64,000 bases of DNA from an uncultured Saprospiraceae bacterium (GTDB lineage: Bacteria > Bacteroidota > Bacteroidia > Chitinophagales > Saprospiraceae). A program made the translations under genes and the position numbers. The notes beneath the pieces were generated by a model. It was not told the DNA's origin and did not search any database. It was given only the letters and a program-made list of their open reading frames with translations. Position 1 is the first letter of the stretch; the number at the start of each line of letters is the position of its first letter. The stretch spans positions 1-64,000 of the forward strand of contig CALIZI010000121.1 of NCBI GenBank assembly GCA_938028705.1, read 5' to 3'. Below, piece by piece: positions 26,984-35,062 of the stretch.

Positions 26984-27013
26984 TGCTGAAATGTTTTAAT
27001 AATGTGAATATTA

Positions 27014-27163
27014 GGCATGTTTAGAGATACAGTGAACACTTCAAATTGAGTAATCACGCAGAGAACGCAGAGTTCGCAGAGGGTTAATTATTAAATCTCT
27101 GCGAACTCTGCGTTCTCTGCGTGAAAAAGTGTCAACTACTTTTATGGTAAATCTAAACATGCC
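27014..27163. mobile_element. MITE-like element with GGCATGTTTAG ends and 8-bp target duplication (copy E2)
   Basis: GGCATGTTTAG at the left, CTAAACATGCC at the right. The identical flanks GAATATTA (27006-27013 and 27164-27171) are a perfect 8-bp target-site duplication. The interior holds the 69-bp CGCAGAG palindrome (27055-27123). The copy is close to E1 at 16282. Confidence 0.88.
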
Positions 27164-27209
27164 GAATATTATCGCATTAACTCATTTCAGCATTATCACA
27201 TTTTTCATT

Positions 27210-27854
27210 CTACAAAGCCCAATTATTACCCACTTCTTCCACAGGAATACAGCCGATGTATTTACCCGGAACGGGGTCGTAATTCAGATGTTTGGTAGCA
27301 ATTTCCTCACTACCGAAGTAGGCACTTGTAGCGAGATATTTTACATTGTTTAAAAATTTATAAATATAAAAATTCTCTTTGTCTTTGGCAGCTACATCAC
27401 TTTCATCTGCGTAGAGTAATCCTCCGATTTCCTCTTTCCTGCTTTCATTTTTAGTGCCAATCCAGTCATCAAGCACCTCTGTCAATTGCTCACGATTCAC
27501 ATCTAAGCCCGAACCCAAATTAAATTTTTTCTTCACTGCATCTTGGAAAAAACCAAGTCCTTTATTGAAGACTTTTTGGTCATTTTTTTCATATAGTTTA
27601 TCCAAAACTACATTGACATACCTGATAATCCCAACATCTTTTGCGCCCGGCGTATCGGTAGCCGGAAGCATGATGTCCATGAGTTCTTCTACAAAACCTG
27701 CATTTTTTTGATTTAAAAAACCAGCACCCGCACTACTTGTTGATGTAGTCGAACTCTCTGATTTACAGCTACTTATCAGGCTTAGTAATGTACCGGACGA
27801 TACCGTAATCCCAACTCCGATAGATATATTTTTTAATGCACTTCTTCTGTTCAT
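27210..27854 (-). CDS. Gluconate 2-dehydrogenase subunit 3-like protein
   Basis: 214 aa from the Met at 27854; the open frame runs to 27953 but a Tat-like signal starts at MNRRSALKNISIGVGITVSS, followed by a lipobox-like LISSCKS. The mature part matches the Gluconate_2-dh3 family: VEELMDIMLPATDTPGAKDVG, then helices around LGSGLDVNREQLTEVLDDWI, and a C-terminal YDPVPGKYIGCIPVEE. Such subunits help export and assemble a membrane-associated GMC-type dehydrogenase. The GMC gene at 27964 lies 109 bp upstream on the same strand, so they form a unit. Confidence 0.88.
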   Translation of the reverse strand: MNRRSALKNISIGVGITVSSGTLLSLISSCKSESSTTSTSSAGAGFLNQKNAGFVEELMDIMLPATDTPGAKDVGIIRYVNVVLDKLYEKNDQKVFNKGLGFFQDAVKKKFNLGSGLDVNREQLTEVLDDWIGTKNESRKEEIGGLLYADESDVAAKDKENFYIYKFLNNVKYLATSAYFGSEEIATKHLNYDPVPGKYIGCIPVEEVGNNWAL

Positions 27855-27963
27855 AATATAATGAGTGAATTTTGAATGACTGAATGTTTTTAATGCGATA
27901 ATGATGTAATGCGATAATGTTTTTTTCATTGTCGCATTATTGCATTGACGCATTTTAGCATTA

Positions 27964-29688
27964 TTACAAATTTCCTTTTTTCAATTGTTCTACGGCATAA
28001 TTGGCGGCACGTGCCGTCAGTGCCATATATGTGAGGCTCGGATTTTGACAAGCTGCGCTCGTCATGCAAGCCCCATCTGTATTAAATAAATTTGGTATTT
28101 GATGTACTTGATTCCACTTATTGAGGACGCTGGTTTTGGGGTCGTGTCCCATGCGTGCCGTACCCATTTCGTGGATACCCAAGCCTACACCGTAACTGCC
28201 GTCATAAGGCTGCACATTTTTGAGTCCTGCCTTTTCCAAAATTTCAACGGCAGATTCCATGATGTCTTTCCGCATTTCGGTTTCGTTTTCTTTGAGTTCG
28301 GTGCTAAATTTGAGGATAGGAAGCCCCCATTGGTCTTTTTTATCCGTTAGTTCCATTTTATTGTCGTGATAAGGAAGAATCTCGCCGAAACCTGCAATAC
28401 CGAATTGCCACATACCGGGGCCAAACATCTCATCTTTGTATTCAGCACCAAAGCCCAATTCGGCTATACCGCGCATCCAATTTTTGCGACTCGACCAACC
28501 TTGATAACCATAACCGCGCAAGAAATCCATCTTGGTTTCCGGTCTGCCGGGTAGATTGCGAAAACGTGGAATATAAATCCCATTCGGACGTCTGCCTTTA
28601 TAGTATTTATCCTCCATGCCTTCGTATTCGCCATTCGCGCCTACACCAAGTTGGTGGTCCATCATATTATGTCCCAATTCGCCGGACTCTGCACCGATTC
28701 CTTCGGGAAAGCGGTTGCTTTTGCTCATCATCAATATCTTCGTAGAATGTACCGTCGAAGCGTTGAGGAAAATTACTTTTGCTTTAAAAAAATAATCCTT
28801 TTTTGTTTTCGCATCAATCACACGGATGCCACTTGCCCGTTTTTTATCCTCATCATAAACTACTTCATAAACAATCGAATCGGGGCGCAAGGTCAGGTTA
28901 CCTGTCGCGTCGGCAGCCGGCAAGGTAGAGGATTGACTGCTAAAATACGCCCCATACGGACAGCCACGCATACAACGGTCTCTGGACTGACAGGTGCCTC
29001 GACCATTCAATCCCTTCGGGTCGGTGATATGCGCTGCCCTGCCGATGGTCATGATTCTATCGTCGAAATTTTTGGCGATATTTTTCCGCATTTCTTCTTC
29101 CAAACAAGTGAAATCCATTGGCGGTTGGAATATCCCGTCGGGCAATTGCGGCAAGCTCTCTTTTCTGCCACTCACACCTATATACGCTTCCACGTAGTCA
29201 TACCATTTCGCAATATCTTTGTACCGAATGGGCCAATCGATACCGATGCCTTCCTTTGCATTTGCCTCAAAATCCATCGGACTCCAACGGTAGCTCTGCC
29301 TTCCCCACATCAGGGAGCGTCCGCCCACTTGATAGCCGCGAATCCAATCAAAGCGTTTGCCTTCGGCTTCTTCGTAAGGGTGTTCGCTGTCTTTTACAAA
29401 AAAATGTATATGCCCTTCATTGACGATATAACCTCCGAAGCGACTTTGTACAGAATAATCTCGCTCAATGACTTCCGGTGTCAATTTTTTATCTTCCGGT
29501 TTGAAATCCCACGAGTCCATATTGGCGGTGTGATAATCGGTTACATGCCTGACATTTCTACCTCTTTCGAGTACTAGCGTTTTGAGTCCTTTTTCACAGA
29601 GTTCTTTAGCTGCCCAACTGCCACTAATGCCACTGCCAACGACAATCGCATCATAAGTATCTGTGCTATTTTCTGTGAATAAATTCAT
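27964..29688 (-). CDS. GMC family FAD oxidoreductase (copy 1)
   Basis: A 574-aa flavoprotein of the glucose-methanol-choline family, closest in style to bacterial glucoside 3-dehydrogenase/gluconate 2-dehydrogenase large subunits. FAD-binding start AIVVGSGISGSWAAKELCEKG; a Cys-rich segment CQSRDRCMRGCPYG typical of that subgroup; C-terminal HEMGTARMGHDP and the NTDGACMTSAACQNPSLTY substrate/FAD region. No signal peptide of its own, in line with export by the Tat-dependent subunit 3 partner encoded next to it. A nearly identical second copy lies at 30311-32029. Substrate not determinable; 3-oxidation of glycosides is likely by context. Confidence 0.93.
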   Translation of the reverse strand: MNLFTENSTDTYDAIVVGSGISGSWAAKELCEKGLKTLVLERGRNVRHVTDYHTANMDSWDFKPEDKKLTPEVIERDYSVQSRFGGYIVNEGHIHFFVKDSEHPYEEAEGKRFDWIRGYQVGGRSLMWGRQSYRWSPMDFEANAKEGIGIDWPIRYKDIAKWYDYVEAYIGVSGRKESLPQLPDGIFQPPMDFTCLEEEMRKNIAKNFDDRIMTIGRAAHITDPKGLNGRGTCQSRDRCMRGCPYGAYFSSQSSTLPAADATGNLTLRPDSIVYEVVYDEDKKRASGIRVIDAKTKKDYFFKAKVIFLNASTVHSTKILMMSKSNRFPEGIGAESGELGHNMMDHQLGVGANGEYEGMEDKYYKGRRPNGIYIPRFRNLPGRPETKMDFLRGYGYQGWSSRKNWMRGIAELGFGAEYKDEMFGPGMWQFGIAGFGEILPYHDNKMELTDKKDQWGLPILKFSTELKENETEMRKDIMESAVEILEKAGLKNVQPYDGSYGVGLGIHEMGTARMGHDPKTSVLNKWNQVHQIPNLFNTDGACMTSAACQNPSLTYMALTARAANYAVEQLKKGNL

Positions 29689-29839
29689 GATTAAAATGTG
29701 ATAATGTTACAATGCGTTAATGCGATAATGTTAATGAGTGAATGAGTGAATATTTTTAATGTGTAAATATTAATTTTTGTATTTTAATTTTAAATAATAT
29801 AAAACATTGATAAATATTTTTTTAAACTAAATTAATTTA

Positions 29840-30164
29840 TATATATTTAGAAAAGGTGGTTGACATTTTATTATTATAATAATCCGTGTAATTTTTCATT
29901 AGTCTTGATTATCAATTATTTATAAATAAAATTTAATTGTATTTTTTTTAATAAAAAAAATGATTATGAAATTTTGTAAAAATTTCATAATTTTAATATA
30001 TTGAAAAAATAAAAATTGTATGGGCTATTATTATTAGCAAAAATGATGTGCCTTGTTTACTAAACTCTTTGAAGTTTAGTAAACGGAGTGCTTAAACATT
30101 GTTTTTATTTTAAAATGAAGTCAAAAAAAGTATAAACTACTTTTCTGCGAAACCTAAATATGTC
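29840..30164. repeat. Degenerate MITE-like element with TTTAGAAAAGGTGGTTGACA end
   Basis: The left side TATTTAGAAAAGGTGGTTGA and the right side, read on the other strand, GACATATTTAGGTTTCGCAG and AAAAGTAGTTTATAC resemble the GGCATGTTTAG family ends. Instead of the CGCAGAG palindrome it carries a hairpin GTTTACTAAACT / AGTTTAGTAAAC (30055-30084). A related element is at 52713-52920. It occupies the spacer between the two GMC genes. Confidence 0.5.
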
Positions 30165-30310
30165 TTATTTTGTGATAAAATTTTTTTAAATTTATAATCA
30201 ACACATTAATAATATTAAATAAATTTAAATATTTTATTAAATAAGTGAATATTATTAACACATTTCAGCATTATCGCATTTCAGCATTATTTATTCACTC
30301 ATTGAATGTA

Positions 30311-32029
30311 TTATAAATTCCCTTTCTTGAGTTGCTCTACGGCATAATCGGCGGCGCGTGCGGTTAGTGCCATGTATGTGAGACTTGGGTTTTGACAAGC
30401 TGCGCTCGTCATGCAAGCCCCATCTGTATTAAATAAATTTGGTATTTGATGTACCTGATTCCATTTGTTGAGAACGCTCGTTTTGGGGTCGCGCCCCATG
30501 CGTGCCGTACCCATTTCGTGGATGCCCAAGCCTACACCGTAGGGAGCTTCGTAAGGCGATACATTTTTGAGTCCTGCCTTTTCGAGAATTTCAACGGCAG
30601 ATTCACTCATGTCCTTACGCATCTTTTCTTCGTTTTCCTTGATTTCAGTAGTGAAATTGACTATCGGTATGCCCCATTCATCTTTCTTATTGGTCAGTTC
30701 CATTTTATTTTCATGGTAAGGCAACATTTCACCGAAAGCTGTCATACCAAATCGCCAGGGACCCGGCTCAAACATTTCATCTTTATACGCCCCGCCAAAG
30801 CCCAGTTCAGCCACGCCACGCATCCAGTTTTGACGACTTGCACCACCTTGATAACCGTAGCCGCGCAAAAAATCCTTCTTAGTTTCCGGTCTGCCGGGCA
30901 GGTTGCGGAAGCGCGGGATGTAAATGCCGTTGGGTCGTCTGCCTTTATAATATTTATCTTCAAAACCCTCAAAATCGCCACTCGCGCCCACTCGAAAATG
31001 GTGGTCCATCATATTATGTCCCAACTCACCGGATTCGGCACCGATACCTTCAGGGAAGCGGTTACTTTTGCTCATCATCAATATCTGCGTGGAGGCAACA
31101 GCCGAGGCATTGAGGAAGATAACTTTTGCTTTGAAAAAATAATCTTTTTTGGTCTCTGTATCAATCACACGGACACCGCTTGCACGTTTTTTATCTTCAT
31201 CATAGACCACTTCATATACAATCGAATTGGGGCGCAAAGTCATATTACCGGTCTCATTTGCAGCGGGTAAGGTAGAAGCTTGACTGCTAAAGTATGCTCC
31301 ATACGGACAACCGCGCATACAGCGATTTCTGAACTGACACGTGCCTCTGCCGTTCAGTCCTTTTGGGTCAGTGATATGCGCTGTTCTTCCGATAGTCATA
31401 ATTCTATCGTCGAAGTTTTTAGCAATATTTTTACGCAATTCTTCCTCTACGCAATTAAAATCCATTGGTGGCTGAAATACGCCATCGGGTAATTGTGGCA
31501 AACCTTCTTTCCTGCCACTCACGCCTATATAAGCTTCTACGTAATCATACCATTTTGCAAGGTCTTCATACCGAATAGGCCAGTCCACCGCGATACCATC
31601 TTTCGCATTTGCTTCAAAATCCATCTGACTCCAACGGTAGCTCTGCCTGCCCCAGACCAGCGAGCGTCCGCCTACCTGATAACCACGAATCCAGTCGAAG
31701 CGTGTACCTTCGGTTTCTTCGTAAGGGTGTTCGCTGTCTTTTACGAAAAAATGGACATGTTCTTCCTTTGTAGTATAGCCCGTCCGGTTTTGTTTGGGGT
31801 AGTCTTTTTCCAGTTCTTCTTTCGACAATCTGCCACCGTATTTAAACTCCCAAGCGTCCATATTGGCAGTTTTGTAATCCGTCACATGTTGTACATTTCT
31901 GCCGCGTTCAAGCACCAATGTTTTAAGTCCTTTTTCACAGAGTTCCTTAGCAGCCCAACCGCCGCTGATACCACTTCCGACCACAATAGCATCGTAGGTA
32001 TCAGGGCTGTTTTCAGTAAATAAATTCAT
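30311..32029 (-). CDS. GMC family FAD oxidoreductase (copy 2)
   Basis: 572 aa, the same architecture as 27964-29688 and clearly a recent duplicate: the proteins share nearly all of their first 55 residues, the CQFRNRCMRGCPYG segment, and identical ends (YAVEQLKKGNL). Differences cluster around residues 60-90 (GGRLSKEELEKDYPKQNRT here) and 380-430. The FAD motif AIVVGSGISGGWAAKELCEKG is intact, as is HEMGTARMGRDP. No separate subunit 3 gene follows this copy, so it may share the one at 27210. Promoter box TATCTTTG lies 63 bp upstream. Confidence 0.93.
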   Translation of the reverse strand: MNLFTENSPDTYDAIVVGSGISGGWAAKELCEKGLKTLVLERGRNVQHVTDYKTANMDAWEFKYGGRLSKEELEKDYPKQNRTGYTTKEEHVHFFVKDSEHPYEETEGTRFDWIRGYQVGGRSLVWGRQSYRWSQMDFEANAKDGIAVDWPIRYEDLAKWYDYVEAYIGVSGRKEGLPQLPDGVFQPPMDFNCVEEELRKNIAKNFDDRIMTIGRTAHITDPKGLNGRGTCQFRNRCMRGCPYGAYFSSQASTLPAANETGNMTLRPNSIVYEVVYDEDKKRASGVRVIDTETKKDYFFKAKVIFLNASAVASTQILMMSKSNRFPEGIGAESGELGHNMMDHHFRVGASGDFEGFEDKYYKGRRPNGIYIPRFRNLPGRPETKKDFLRGYGYQGGASRQNWMRGVAELGFGGAYKDEMFEPGPWRFGMTAFGEMLPYHENKMELTNKKDEWGIPIVNFTTEIKENEEKMRKDMSESAVEILEKAGLKNVSPYEAPYGVGLGIHEMGTARMGRDPKTSVLNKWNQVHQIPNLFNTDGACMTSAACQNPSLTYMALTARAADYAVEQLKKGNL

Positions 32030-32091
32030 TATGGATTGGATTTAATTTGAAAGGTTGTGAATGAATATTTTGCTCACATAACAAAGATAGA

Positions 32092-32099
32092 TAATTATT
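32092..32099 (-). promoter_or_regulatory. -7 box (TATCTTTG) of GMC copy 2
   Basis: CAAAGATA on the plus strand reads TATCTTTG leftward, matching TAnnTTTG. It lies about 62 bp before the ATG at 32029. Copy 1 of the GMC gene has no such box in its leader, so the two copies may be expressed differently. Confidence 0.45.
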
Positions 32100-32168
32100 G
32101 CTAACTAAAATAGCTTTACTACAATATTTTATATTGGAAGATGTTTTAATGGCTTTTTGACCGGACAT

Positions 32169-33605
32169 TTACTTATTCGCTTTCAAATCTCCTTTCAATT
32201 GTGCGATTTTTTCCAACAGCCAGTCTTTGGAATTGAGTTGAGTATAGTTGTTGATTTTATTTTCGAGGGTTTTGATTTTTTCGGGTGTTTTTCGCTCTTT
32301 GATACTGTACAGGCGGTTCATGGCTTTGATGAAATTGAGGTAACCCTGTCTGCGTTGTGGCGAGATGTGGCGTTGGGTGCGGATGTATTCGCGGAAGGAG
32401 TGGCTGAGACTGTCATAAGCGATGGGTTCGTCGAGTTCGTAGTAGGCGCGTAGGATGAATGTTTTTCGATTGACTTCATAAATGAAATCTAATCTATCCA
32501 TACGATTGAGATAGTCAAGTACCTGCTGATACTTCTCTTGGTCGAAGTACAAAGCCGCTTTATTGAAATAATACATACTATCTCTGATATCTGGTTTCAA
32601 ATACTCAATATGCGTTTCCAAAAATTTCTCCGTTGAGTCAAACGCCTTGATTCGTCCACCTACCGTCACGATATTTTTCAATAATTGTGCAGGCATATAC
32701 CGTCCTACAAACAAAGCACCATAATCTGCTGCTTTTTGATAAATCTTAAATAAAGTATCATAATACTTCAAATGACCATCTATAATCCGACGTATGCAGT
32801 AATTCATACAAGTATCAAAAAACACCTTCAATTCTTCCAAAGAAAGGACTAAATGATATTTATCAATAAGTTCGAGTAGCCTTTCAAAATGTTGGGTATT
32901 TTCGTAAGCTGTAATGGTCAATAAGTTAGTATAATATAAATCTACAAAAAAATGATTGAGTAAACCTAATTTTTCTGCCAAATATACCACCCGATTAAGT
33001 GCGTCTTCATCATAATCCATAGAAAATATACGTTTTAGATTAGCTGCTTCCCGACTAAGCGTAAATCGCTGAATGACATAATACTTATCCAGAATATTTA
33101 TTGCTTCGCTGGGATGTCCCTCTTTTTTTGAGGGCTTAGTTTTATTGTTATGTTCCAACCAATCATAAGTCAACAAAAACAAATCATGATAATCGCTTAC
33201 TCCTCGTCGCTGTACTTTTTGATAGCTTTCTATTGTATTATTATATACTGTTTCAAAATATTTGAATTGCTCACGCCTCATCAAATTTCGTAGCAGCAAA
33301 TGCTTCTTAAAATAAGGACGCTCACTTAATTGTTCCTGTATAAAAAACTCATCCAATAAGCGTGTCAATTGACTAATCAGTGTATTCAAAGAATTGATCT
33401 TACTTTTGTTTTGATATAAAGACAGTAGTAAATCTTCCTTATCCGGCGGCAATTCATCATCCAACAAATACGGTTTCAACAACCGAAACAAGTGTAAGCA
33501 ATCCTCATTTTTATTAAAATAAGGCGAAGCCAAAAAATCATCACATCGTTCCAATTCTTCCACTTCAAGGCTGCATAAAAGCGTATAAAGGCGACTTTTT
33601 TTCAT
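32169..33605 (-). CDS. Conserved helical protein of unknown function (paralogue of 13451-14875)
   Basis: 478 aa, all-helical, with the same landmarks as the protein at 13451: an SPYFNKNEDCLHLFRLL motif near the start, KNIVTVGGR in the middle third, and the terminal DWLLEKIAQLKG. The two share low overall identity but the same length and order of blocks, so they are old paralogues rather than a recent copy. No catalytic motif, no signal peptide. The function cannot be told; a solenoid protein-protein interaction role is only a guess. Confidence 0.8.
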   Translation of the reverse strand: MKKSRLYTLLCSLEVEELERCDDFLASPYFNKNEDCLHLFRLLKPYLLDDELPPDKEDLLLSLYQNKSKINSLNTLISQLTRLLDEFFIQEQLSERPYFKKHLLLRNLMRREQFKYFETVYNNTIESYQKVQRRGVSDYHDLFLLTYDWLEHNNKTKPSKKEGHPSEAINILDKYYVIQRFTLSREAANLKRIFSMDYDEDALNRVVYLAEKLGLLNHFFVDLYYTNLLTITAYENTQHFERLLELIDKYHLVLSLEELKVFFDTCMNYCIRRIIDGHLKYYDTLFKIYQKAADYGALFVGRYMPAQLLKNIVTVGGRIKAFDSTEKFLETHIEYLKPDIRDSMYYFNKAALYFDQEKYQQVLDYLNRMDRLDFIYEVNRKTFILRAYYELDEPIAYDSLSHSFREYIRTQRHISPQRRQGYLNFIKAMNRLYSIKERKTPEKIKTLENKINNYTQLNSKDWLLEKIAQLKGDLKANK

Positions 33606-33798
33606 TTAATATGGATTTAAAATGAATTTAAAGGTACAAAAAAGGTCTTATTTTATTTAAAAAATTAAGTGTAAAAATAAATTTTTAATACGTAAAATGG
33701 TATTTATTAATAATTATTAAAATTACTTTTTATTAATTTATTTTTATTAATTTATAAAAAACTATAAAAAATTGCTTTTTTTATTCAAAATATGCCCC

Positions 33799-33806
33799 TA
33801 CTTTTG
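33799..33806 (+). promoter_or_regulatory. Possible -7 box (TACTTTTG) of the lipoprotein gene
   Basis: TACTTTTG fits TAnnTTTG, with TTG at 33772-33774, 24 bp upstream, slightly wider than usual. The leader to the ATG at 33948 would be about 135 nt and includes the hairpin-prone CCTGCGAAACCTTCACAGG. The remaining 33606-33798 spacer is AT-rich without features. Confidence 0.35.
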
Positions 33807-33947
33807 AATTGTCATCAGCACTGATACACCTCAAATCAACATAAAACCAAATCAACAAAAAGTCCTGCGAAACCTTCACAGGTGAATCAGGCAAAACAAT
33901 AATTATTTTACTAACATTTTTTATTAAATATTTTTAAAACATTGATT

Positions 33948-34574
33948 ATGAAAAAATTAAAAATTAAATTAGGGCTTTTGAGCCTATTGGCTGTACTCGC
34001 CGTTTCGGTCTTTTTGACTTCTTGTGAACAGGAGACAATACCTTCAATCCCAGAAGAAACAGTTACAGATAATCTTCTCGGAGAAGGTCAAGATACTAAT
34101 CATGAAATTCACGAAGATTATTTGGTGACTAGTAACGAATACTATTTGCCTTTATCTGTTGACAGAGGAACTGAAGCGGAAATCAAAGAATATCTGAAAA
34201 ACATAACACCCGAATTACAAGCACAACTGGTAGAACATACAAGAGTTATAGATTACCTCGACAGTGTTAATAAATTAGATGAGGTTATACCCAATATTTC
34301 TCCATCTGACTTACTGCTAACCAGCAATGTAGCAACGTATTTAACGGATGAAGAGGTGCAGCAATTATCTCATTATGACAGTAGTAGTAATATCGAATCA
34401 AGGGAGTGTTCAGCTTGGAGAAGTAATGGCTGCTCTCATGCTCTTCAAGGCGATTTTTTCCCACTTTGTTATGTAAAATGGGTTTGTCAGGATAAAAGAG
34501 ATTGTGAATGGCACGACTTCTTTAGTGCAAGATACCGTACTACCTATAGTGGACCTACACATAAATGTCACTAA
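33948..34574 (+). CDS. Hypothetical lipoprotein with Cys-rich C-terminus
   Basis: 208 aa from ATG 33948 (MKKLKIKLGLLSLLAV; an upstream TTG at 33942 is less likely). Lipobox FLTSC gives lipidated C26, followed by an acidic linker. The middle is helical (DRGTEAEIKEYLKNITPELQ). The last 60 residues hold six cysteines (RECSAWRSNGCSHALQGDFF, then PLCYVKWVC, RDCEW, HKCH), suggesting a small disulfide-bonded domain exposed to the periplasm or surface. No family recognised. Confidence 0.7.
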   Translation: MKKLKIKLGLLSLLAVLAVSVFLTSCEQETIPSIPEETVTDNLLGEGQDTNHEIHEDYLVTSNEYYLPLSVDRGTEAEIKEYLKNITPELQAQLVEHTRVIDYLDSVNKLDEVIPNISPSDLLLTSNVATYLTDEEVQQLSHYDSSSNIESRECSAWRSNGCSHALQGDFFPLCYVKWVCQDKRDCEWHDFFSARYRTTYSGPTHKCH

Positions 34575-34593
34575 AATTTATGCGAATAACGAG

Positions 34594-34759
34594 TTATACT
34601 CTTTTAGGCTAAGAATTTAACATTTTGACGGTGGCTTTTGCGCTTATTTTTCACTTTAAAATCATTCATTTATACCGATAAAATCACGCTTTCAAAGTAA
34701 AAACTAAGCACAAAATCCCTCACGTCAAAAAGCTAAATTCTTAACCTAAAAGAGTATAA
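34594..34759. repeat. MITE-like element with about 40-bp terminal inverted repeats
   Basis: The left end TTATACTCTTTTAGGCTAAG continues AATTTAACATTTTGACG; the right end is the reverse complement with a few changes (CGTCAAAAAGCTAAATTC, then TTAACCTAAAAGAGTATAA). The interior holds a second smaller inverted repeat around CACTTTAAAATC. No duplication of flanks was found. Confidence 0.7.
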
Positions 34760-34780
34760 GCAAAATATTTATTTTCAACA

Positions 34781-34816
34781 TAGTTGGCAGACATTTTCAA
34801 AATTGTCTGCCAACTA
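34781..34816. other. Hairpin with perfect 12-bp stem
   Basis: TAGTTGGCAGAC (34781-34792) pairs with GTCTGCCAACTA (34805-34816). No T-run. One of several isolated stem-loops in the spacer before the large subtilase gene. Confidence 0.5.
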
Positions 34817-34846
34817 TATAGCCTGATTATCAAAGCATTAAAACAA

Positions 34847-34969
34847 GGTTCCACTGAAATAAGGATACTTTTTAACTACTTTTTGACTGCCTTGCAATAA
34901 AAAAATATTTGTAATTGATTAATTTTTAATAATAAATAAATTATGAAATATCTTTATTGCAGTGGAACC
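34847..34969. repeat. MITE-like element with GGTTCCACTGAAATAAGG ends (copy 2)
   Basis: Left GGTTCCACTGAAATAAGGAT, right ATATCTTTATTGCAGTGGAACC, about 20-bp inverted repeats. Shares its interior (ATTTTTAATAATAAATAAATT) with the copy at 25821-25952. Non-coding. Confidence 0.7.
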
Positions 34970-35062
34970 AAACAATATTCACACATTTAAAAAAATACAA
35001 CACAATGTAAACATCCGAACCATCCACACACCAATATCAATTATTCATCTAAAAAAAGCATC

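Noticed and set aside
28651-29577. Long plus-strand open frame of 308 codons
   Set aside because: It lies opposite the GMC oxidoreductase gene; composition is typical of an antisense shadow (many His, Phe, Arg) and the minus-strand protein has all family motifs.
34575-35062. Small RNA gene in the multi-hairpin spacer
   Set aside because: The hairpins are explained by two MITE-like elements plus one isolated stem-loop, with no promoter-terminator pair.
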